DNA of 11,508 nucleotides from Planctomycetota bacterium (GTDB taxonomy: Bacteria > Planctomycetota > PUPC01 > JACPCR01), in contig JASLXP010000612.1 of NCBI GenBank assembly GCA_030740295.1, forward strand, positions 1 through 11,508, read 5' to 3'. The notes below the pieces were generated by a model, which had not been told where the DNA came from, searched no databases, and worked only from the letters and a program-made list of their open reading frames with translations. Of this stretch, positions 7,052 to 11,508 are shown piece after piece. The translations under genes and the position numbers were made by a program. Position 1 is the stretch's first letter. Every line of letters begins with the position of its first letter.

Positions 7052-7996
7052 ATGCGACTTGCAAGAATCGTTGCCTTGGCAACGGGGCCGGGCGTGGATA
7101 GTGGGGCCTCGGTCGAAGATAATCAGCAAACCATGTTGTATTGGCTTGAAGAATCAGCCAAGCTGAGGCCGGATTTCGTATGCTTTTCTGAGATTGCCTT
7201 ACATCTGGGGCTTACGCCGGCAGAAAGACTGATCAAGGCTGAGACCGTCCCCGGGGCGAGTACATCCAAGGTCGCTGAGTATGCTAAGAAGCTCAATACT
7301 TATGTCATTTGGACCCTCATCGAACAGGATGGCAACCGATTCTACAACACCGCAGTGTTGATAAGTCGTACCGGCCAGATCATTGGGCGGTATCGTAAGT
7401 TTCAACCCACCAGCTACGAGATGGCTGACGGTATCTCGCCAGGTACGGAAGTGCCGGTCTGGCCTACGGATTTCGGCCGAGTAGGAGCAGCTACCTGTTT
7501 TGATATAAAGTTTCCCGCGATGGGGCTAGCCCTGTCGAGAGGTCAAGCCAATATAGTTTTTTGGCCCAGTATGTTTATGGGCGGGCTACGTCTCAACTCC
7601 TGGAGCCGAGACTACGGATTCCACATGGTTGCCTGCTATGCGGGCGGCTGTACCATCGTGGCGAGCAACGGCCGAGACGTTTTCAGAAAAGATCAGGACC
7701 AGCCTTTTCCTCCGGAAAAAGGACTGTCAGCCAGTGCCTTCGCCCAGTTCAACACGGACTGCAAGACTTACCACCTGGACTACAACCAGCATAAACTTCC
7801 CACCATTAAGGACAAATATGGCGAAGGGGTAGATATTTGCTATTGCCGTGACGAGGCAACATTTGTGCTATCCTCTAAGATGGCTGATCGCAGCGTCGAG
7901 GATATCGAACAAGAGTTTGAGCTGGAAGATCTGCGATCCTATCTGGACAAGACTGAGAACCTTAGTAAAGTCAATCGACACGGAAAGAACATATGA
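7052..7996 (+). CDS. Carbon-nitrogen hydrolase (nitrilase superfamily), likely amidase
   Basis: 314 residues with an intact Glu-Lys-Cys triad: Glu47 in FVCFSEIAL, Lys116 in GRYRKFQPTSYE and Cys149 in GAATCFDIKFP. The motif after Lys (usually HL.P) is replaced by FQPTSYE, and the residue after Cys is Phe, so it is a divergent branch, not a classical nitrilase or NAD synthetase domain. The family hydrolyses amides, ureides or nitriles in the cytoplasm through a thioester. The last 60 residues (after about 255) extend beyond the core and are charged and helical (VEDIEQEFELEDLRSYLDK), perhaps for oligomerisation. AGGAGA at 7038-7043 lies 8 bases before ATG 7052. The stop TGA overlaps the next ATG (ATGA), which indicates translational coupling with the first URO-D-like gene. 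Amide substrate is unknown; with the PIG-L protein it hints at a nitrogen-bearing substrate. Confidence 0.88.
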   Translation: MRLARIVALATGPGVDSGASVEDNQQTMLYWLEESAKLRPDFVCFSEIALHLGLTPAERLIKAETVPGASTSKVAEYAKKLNTYVIWTLIEQDGNRFYNTAVLISRTGQIIGRYRKFQPTSYEMADGISPGTEVPVWPTDFGRVGAATCFDIKFPAMGLALSRGQANIVFWPSMFMGGLRLNSWSRDYGFHMVACYAGGCTIVASNGRDVFRKDQDQPFPPEKGLSASAFAQFNTDCKTYHLDYNQHKLPTIKDKYGEGVDICYCRDEATFVLSSKMADRSVEDIEQEFELEDLRSYLDKTENLSKVNRHGKNI

Positions 7997-9126
7997 GTAC
8001 GCTAACATCCGATCTGGAAAGACTGAACAATCCCCAGCGTTTTGCCCAGATCGAACAAATGCACCGGCGGGCATTTTCCTGGCAGAGACAAGGGTATATT
8101 CCCCTCGGTGTGCACGTGGCGAACCCGCAGCACATTAGAGGCGTCGATTATTCTCAACGTCTTGACGCGGAAGTGTTCTTCTGGATCCACAGCCGTTATC
8201 TGCTCGATACGCTTCAGGTCGGCTCCGACCTTCTTCCGGTCGTGGGAATGAATCATCTGGGCAACGTGCTGGTGCCAAGCATGTTCGGTGCTGAACAGTT
8301 CGTTCCGGATGTGATGTGCGCTTCGCTTCAGGATGTCGGCCCGACTCCTCTGGCTGTGCTGGTGGGCATCGAAGAGGTCGAAGACCTTCAATCGCCAGGC
8401 ATGGACTCGGGCATATTGCCGCAGGTACAGGCCATGGGACGCTACTATCGCCGTCACCTGCCGGACTGGGTTGCCATCGTGGGCACGATGTGCGAGGGGC
8501 CCTTCAGCATGGCTATGGAGATGCGAGGCTCAAGCCTGTTGGTTGATCTGGTAGATCATCCCCAGCTAAGTCAACGGCTGATTACGCTGTGCGCCCGGAC
8601 CCAGGCCAACGTCGAGCGGAACTTCCGCCAGATGATGGGCACACTGACCAATCCGTTCTTCACAAATTTCGGCATTGCCGGAACTGGTCTACGTCTAGGC
8701 GATGACTCCATCTGCAATCTCTCGCCGGAGATGATTGGGCGTTTTTGTGGCCCAGCCTATCAAATAATAATCGAGATCTGGGGGGGCTGTGGCCATGTTC
8801 ACTGCTGTTCGCTGGAACATAGCCGGTTCGAACACCTGTTTGAGACTTTGGCGCGAATACCCGAGGTGGCTGTTTTCAGCACTCAGTTCGGTTTCGAGTA
8901 CTATCAAGAGCACCTAGAGGAACTTAGAGGCCGTTTAGCCATTGAGAGCTTCTACGGAGACGCCTATAGCTACGTTTGCCGGCAGCACGGCTCGTTCCGG
9001 AATTGGGCCAATGAGTTTGTCCCACGTTTCAAGAACGAATCGGGACTGGTACTTTATACACAGGTGGAGTCGGTCGAAGAGGGAAAAGAAATCCATGCCT
9101 ATTGGAAAGAGGCACATGAATTATGA
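7993..9126 (+). CDS. URO-D fold protein (uroporphyrinogen decarboxylase/corrinoid methyltransferase superfamily), first copy with His-Cys-Cys motif
   Basis: A 377-residue protein of the uroporphyrinogen decarboxylase/methylcobamide:CoM methyltransferase superfamily. GLRLGDDSICNLSPEMIGRF (232-251) matches the conserved L.DD....SP.M..F segment, and CGHVHCCSLEH (266-276) lies where MtaA/MtbA-type methyltransferases have their zinc His-x-Cys (here His270, Cys272). A third Cys at 329 could complete a zinc site. This supports a methyl-transfer role more than heme synthesis, because the haem enzyme lacks these thiols and its N-terminal substrate-binding arginines are not seen. No corrinoid protein gene is in the window, so the methyl donor or acceptor is unknown. 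GGAAAG at 7982-7987 lies 5 bases before the ATG, which overlaps the nitrilase-type stop by 4 bases. The second URO-D-fold gene follows after 42 bases. Superfamily confident, activity inferred. Confidence 0.8.
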   Translation: MSTLTSDLERLNNPQRFAQIEQMHRRAFSWQRQGYIPLGVHVANPQHIRGVDYSQRLDAEVFFWIHSRYLLDTLQVGSDLLPVVGMNHLGNVLVPSMFGAEQFVPDVMCASLQDVGPTPLAVLVGIEEVEDLQSPGMDSGILPQVQAMGRYYRRHLPDWVAIVGTMCEGPFSMAMEMRGSSLLVDLVDHPQLSQRLITLCARTQANVERNFRQMMGTLTNPFFTNFGIAGTGLRLGDDSICNLSPEMIGRFCGPAYQIIIEIWGGCGHVHCCSLEHSRFEHLFETLARIPEVAVFSTQFGFEYYQEHLEELRGRLAIESFYGDAYSYVCRQHGSFRNWANEFVPRFKNESGLVLYTQVESVEEGKEIHAYWKEAHEL

Positions 9127-9168
9127 GTTGATCTTGTCCCCATAAGAGAAAGAAAGCCGCAATTAAAT

Positions 9169-10200
9169 ATGTGCAGTCCTGATTTTGGTAGATTTGAAGC
9201 AGTGATTTCTCGCCGGCGATTGCCGGATCGCGTGCCGTTAGCGGAGATAGGCGTTGATCTTGAGTTTATGAAAGCCTTTCTGGGTAAGCCGGTAACGGAT
9301 CTGCCCACCGTTTGCGAGTGGTGGAAAACGGCTGGATATGATTATACGTTGCTCCAGGTCAGGGGCCAACCTCTCCCCGATTCCGCTCAGGAGAAGATAG
9401 TCGATGGTGTTTTCCGTAACGATGGGCCGGATACAGCCAGTTCTTTTGATCCCCACGGTGTACACGATGACCAAAGCTTCGAGTCCTACCCGTGGATCAG
9501 CCCCGAGGCCATCTACTTCAAGGACGTTGATCTGATCAAAAAGTGTCTGCCAGAGGGAATGAAGCTGGTAGTCTGTGTCGGACCGATCTTCAGAGGCATC
9601 TTAGGGTGCATGGGATTCGAGGGATTTGCTGTTGCCCGTGTGGAGAATCCTGCATTGGTTAAAGCTGTAGCTGACAAAATGGGACAGATCACTGTCAGTG
9701 CTGTTGAAAATCTTGTTCAGAGGGACTATGTCGGGGGCATCTGGCTTGGTGACGATTCGGCTTACACGCAAGGGCTGATGGCTTCTCCGGATTTCTTCCG
9801 CACATACATCTATCCATATTACACCCAGATTGGAAAACTCTGCCGCTGGCACCAGAAACTGTATCTATATCATTCAGACGGACAGTTGCTAGAGGTCTTT
9901 GATGATCTAATCGGCTGCGGAATACAAGCGATCCATCCGAATGAGCCGACATCTGTTGATATCGCGGAACTCAAACAGGAATGGGGAGATCGCCTCGCCT
10001 TCGTGGGGAACATAGATATGGATATGCTCTCGCGTGGGACTCCGGAACAGATCGTGGAAGCTACGCGTTACCTGCTTGAAAAGGTGGCTCCCGGCGGAGG
10101 ATATGCACTGAGTTCGGGCAATTCGCTTTCCAAGTACGTGTCCGTAGCCAACTACAGGGCTATGCTTGAATCGGCCGGCAAATACGGAGCAATCTATTAA
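9169..10200 (+). CDS. URO-D fold protein, second copy, His-Ser-Asp at the zinc position
   Basis: 343 residues. It opens with RRRLPDRVPLAEIGV (15-29), the family's typical R..PDRVP start, and carries GIWLGDDSAYTQGLMASPDF (190-209), YLYHSDGQL (232-240), IQAIHPNEP (252-260) and AFVGNIDMDMLSRGTPEQI (277-295), all in the expected order for this superfamily. At the His-x-Cys zinc site it has His235-Ser-Asp237, so the thiol is lost, and no Cys appears near the C-terminus (the equivalent region is GYALSSGNSLSKYV). It is therefore unlikely to be a zinc-thiolate methyltransferase; it may bind metal differently or use another chemistry. ATG 9169 has only an A/G-rich stretch around 9143-9156 upstream as a ribosome site. 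It is clearly diverged from its upstream neighbour, so this is not a recent duplication. Many environmental bacteria carry dozens of such uncharacterised paralogs. Confidence 0.85.
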   Translation: MCSPDFGRFEAVISRRRLPDRVPLAEIGVDLEFMKAFLGKPVTDLPTVCEWWKTAGYDYTLLQVRGQPLPDSAQEKIVDGVFRNDGPDTASSFDPHGVHDDQSFESYPWISPEAIYFKDVDLIKKCLPEGMKLVVCVGPIFRGILGCMGFEGFAVARVENPALVKAVADKMGQITVSAVENLVQRDYVGGIWLGDDSAYTQGLMASPDFFRTYIYPYYTQIGKLCRWHQKLYLYHSDGQLLEVFDDLIGCGIQAIHPNEPTSVDIAELKQEWGDRLAFVGNIDMDMLSRGTPEQIVEATRYLLEKVAPGGGYALSSGNSLSKYVSVANYRAMLESAGKYGAIY

Positions 10201-10212
10201 AGGATGATGACA

Positions 10213-11025
10213 ATGAGTATTCCAAAGGCATTGGATATGTTCTGCTTGAAAGGCAAAGTTGCACTGGTAACGGGCGGCGTTCGTGACTTGGGTTTTGACA
10301 TGGCCCAAGCCCTGGCTCAGGCCGGTGCAGACGTGATAGTCACCTCCCGAACCCTGAGCAAAGCTCAGGAGTCAGCCGAGAAGATACGAACTACCTGCCA
10401 GGTGGATACGCTGGGATTGCAGTTGGACCACTGTGATTGGCCCAACGTACAGGCCGTTGCAGCAGAAGCCCAAAACTGGAAGGGACACGTGGATATTCTG
10501 GTCAACAACGCCGGTGGAGGCAGCGGCCAGGGCGAGTGCAATCTCTTTAAGCGAGACATAGAGAATATCGTCGGACTTATTAACACGAATCTGCTTGGCC
10601 CACTGTATTGCTGCAAGGCCTTTGGCCCGGCTATGTTGAAACGCGGGTCTGGCAAGATCATCAATATTTCCTCGACTGCCGGCCTTGTCGGGCGGGATCG
10701 AAGAATGTATCAGCGCAACAACATGGATGAACAGCCCATAGAATATGCGGCCGCCAAAGCCGGCGTGATCGGCATGACCAAGGATCTGGCCGCCTTGATG
10801 TCTCCGCAGGGCGTCAACGTTAATGCCATATCTCCAGGCGCCTTTGACAAAGGCCTCCTTCCTAAGTCTTTTGTCTCTGACTTCGCTGATGAAACAATGC
10901 TTGGCCGGCTGGGCGAAATGGGACGTGATCTCAAGGGCGTAGCCTTATTCCTGGCCTCACCAGCTTCGGATTACGTCACGGGCGCGAACATCGTTGTCGA
11001 CGGTGGATTTTCCAGCACGAAGTGA
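10213..11025 (+). CDS. Short-chain dehydrogenase/reductase (SDR), classical type
   Basis: 270 residues from ATG 10213. The dinucleotide loop is TGGVRDLG (20-27) in place of the usual TGxxxGIG, followed by NNAGGG (98-103), Asn126 in NTNLLGP, ISS (152-154), Tyr178 and Lys182 in YAAAK, and SPGAF after Lys. Thus the Asn-Ser-Tyr-Lys tetrad is intact. The Ser-to-Tyr spacing is about 11 residues longer than the common 13, through RDRRMYQRNNMDEQPIE, an insertion next to the active site that probably shapes substrate choice. In-frame ATGs also occur at 10204 and 10207, but AAAGGA at 10199-10204 is 8 bases from ATG 10213 and overlaps or touches the others, so 10213 is preferred. It ends with GANIVVDGG, the family's usual C-terminus. 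Likely oxidises or reduces a sugar or sugar acid; relatives include gluconate 5-dehydrogenase and 2-keto-3-deoxygluconate dehydrogenase. Confidence 0.92.
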   Translation: MSIPKALDMFCLKGKVALVTGGVRDLGFDMAQALAQAGADVIVTSRTLSKAQESAEKIRTTCQVDTLGLQLDHCDWPNVQAVAAEAQNWKGHVDILVNNAGGGSGQGECNLFKRDIENIVGLINTNLLGPLYCCKAFGPAMLKRGSGKIINISSTAGLVGRDRRMYQRNNMDEQPIEYAAAKAGVIGMTKDLAALMSPQGVNVNAISPGAFDKGLLPKSFVSDFADETMLGRLGEMGRDLKGVALFLASPASDYVTGANIVVDGGFSSTK

Positions 11026-11039
11026 AACCGCCTGGAAAA
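11008..11039 (+). repeat. 8-bp inverted repeat across the SDR stop codon
   Basis: TTTTCCAG (11008-11015) pairs perfectly with CTGGAAAA (11032-11039) around a 16-base loop that contains the SDR stop TGA (11023-11025). It is not followed by a T-run, so it is a poor intrinsic terminator on the + strand. It may influence translation between the SDR and the next gene, or be chance. Confidence 0.3.
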
Positions 11040-11060
11040 ATACAACGAGGAACTCAACAA

Positions 11061-11508
11061 ATGTCCAAAGACTGGAAAGAACCAAGTGTTCTGATTGTCG
11101 GCTGTGGTAGCATTGGTAAACGTCACGCCAGGGCTCTAGTTGATTTGGGGTTAGGCGATATTCGTGCCTGCGATTCAACACCGCAGGCCCGTCAGCAAAT
11201 GGCGGAACAGAGTCCCTCCCTGAGCCTATTCGACTCCTATGAGGACGGGCTGAAAAGTAATCCCGATGCCGTATTCATTTGCACGCCAACAGAGTTGCAC
11301 GTGCCCATGGCCATAGACGCAGTTCGTTCTGGTTGTCACGTTTTTATTGAGAAGCCGCTTTCGGATACCACCGAGGGCGTTGACGAGTTGTCGGCTCTGG
11401 CGCGAGGTATTAATAGGAAAGTGATGGTGGGCTTATGTTTTCGCTATCACGAGGGTGTCCTGAAGATGCGTTCCACTTTGGCTAGCGGATGCGTAGGCAA
11501 GCTCGTAT
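11061..11508 (+). CDS. Gfo/Idh/MocA family oxidoreductase (second copy), N-terminal half; 3' end outside window
   Basis: The frame is open from ATG 11061 to the window edge, about 149 residues of an expected 330-380. GAGGA at 11047-11051 lies 9 bases before the ATG, and the SDR gene ends 35 bases upstream. The N-terminus has the dinucleotide loop VLIVGCGSIGKRHAR (9-23), then IRACDSTPQA with an acidic residue after the second strand (favours NAD), VFICTPTELHVPMA, and IEKPLSDT with the family Lys. This is an uninterrupted Rossmann domain; the catalytic C-terminal domain is missing from the window. It is a different subfamily from the oxidoreductase at 5891: its glycine loop is GCGSIGKRH, not GFGIMAKGH. 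Likely sugar or cyclitol dehydrogenase, substrate unknown. Its place right after the SDR fits a shared catabolic operon. Confidence 0.88.
   Translation, partial: MSKDWKEPSVLIVGCGSIGKRHARALVDLGLGDIRACDSTPQARQQMAEQSPSLSLFDSYEDGLKSNPDAVFICTPTELHVPMAIDAVRSGCHVFIEKPLSDTTEGVDELSALARGINRKVMVGLCFRYHEGVLKMRSTLASGCVGKLV

Noticed and set aside
7993..10200. Call of the URO-D-fold genes as hemE of heme synthesis
   Set aside because: Both lack the usual haem-enzyme features, occur as a divergent pair, and sit among sugar-catabolism genes; one carries a methyltransferase-like Cys motif.
11008..11039. Inverted repeat at the SDR end as an intrinsic terminator
   Set aside because: No T-run follows the second arm, the loop is 16 bases, and the next gene starts 22 bases later in the same direction.

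Overview
The window is a dense, single-strand block of eleven genes, all on the + strand, the first and last cut by the window edges. Base composition is mid-range and even, and I see no insertion sequence, tRNA, rRNA, CRISPR array, phage gene, transporter or regulator. The mix of families (DUF4838, heparinase-like protein, two divergent uroporphyrinogen-decarboxylase-fold proteins, sugar isomerase, Gfo/Idh/MocA oxidoreductases, SDR) is typical of environmental PVC-type bacteria (Planctomycetota, Lentisphaerota, Kiritimatiellota) or similar glycan degraders. That assignment is inference from gene content, not from a marker gene.

Layout. 2-814: C-terminal end of a DUF4838 glycoside-hydrolase-like protein. 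854-1552: PIG-L/LmbE zinc deacetylase. 1568-2932: creatinase/aminopeptidase (M24) fold protein that appears to have lost most metal ligands. 3067-4866: heparinase II/III-like toroid plus beta-sandwich protein with no signal peptide. 4867-5064: a 198-base gap with two short perfect dyads. 5065-5856: xylose-isomerase-like TIM barrel. 5891-7018: Gfo/Idh/MocA oxidoreductase. 7052-7996: nitrilase-superfamily amidohydrolase. 7993-9126 and 9169-10200: two different URO-D/methyltransferase-fold proteins. 10213-11025: short-chain dehydrogenase. 11061 to the edge: N-terminal half of a second Gfo/Idh/MocA oxidoreductase.

Spacing is short (4-base overlap to 42 bases) except for gaps of 134 bases (2933-3066) and 198 bases (4867-5064), so the block from 5065 onwards looks like one transcription unit and 2-2932 like another. 

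Inferred role: catabolism of an unusual carbohydrate or glycoconjugate. The lyase-like and GH-like proteins would act on the glycan. The PIG-L protein and the nitrilase-type enzyme would remove N-acyl or amide groups. The two Gfo/Idh proteins, the SDR and the isomerase would do oxidation, keto-sugar isomerisation or elimination. The URO-D-fold proteins could handle methyl groups. No substrate can be read from the sequence. The combination is not a pathway I can name, and this is the best candidate here for something undescribed.
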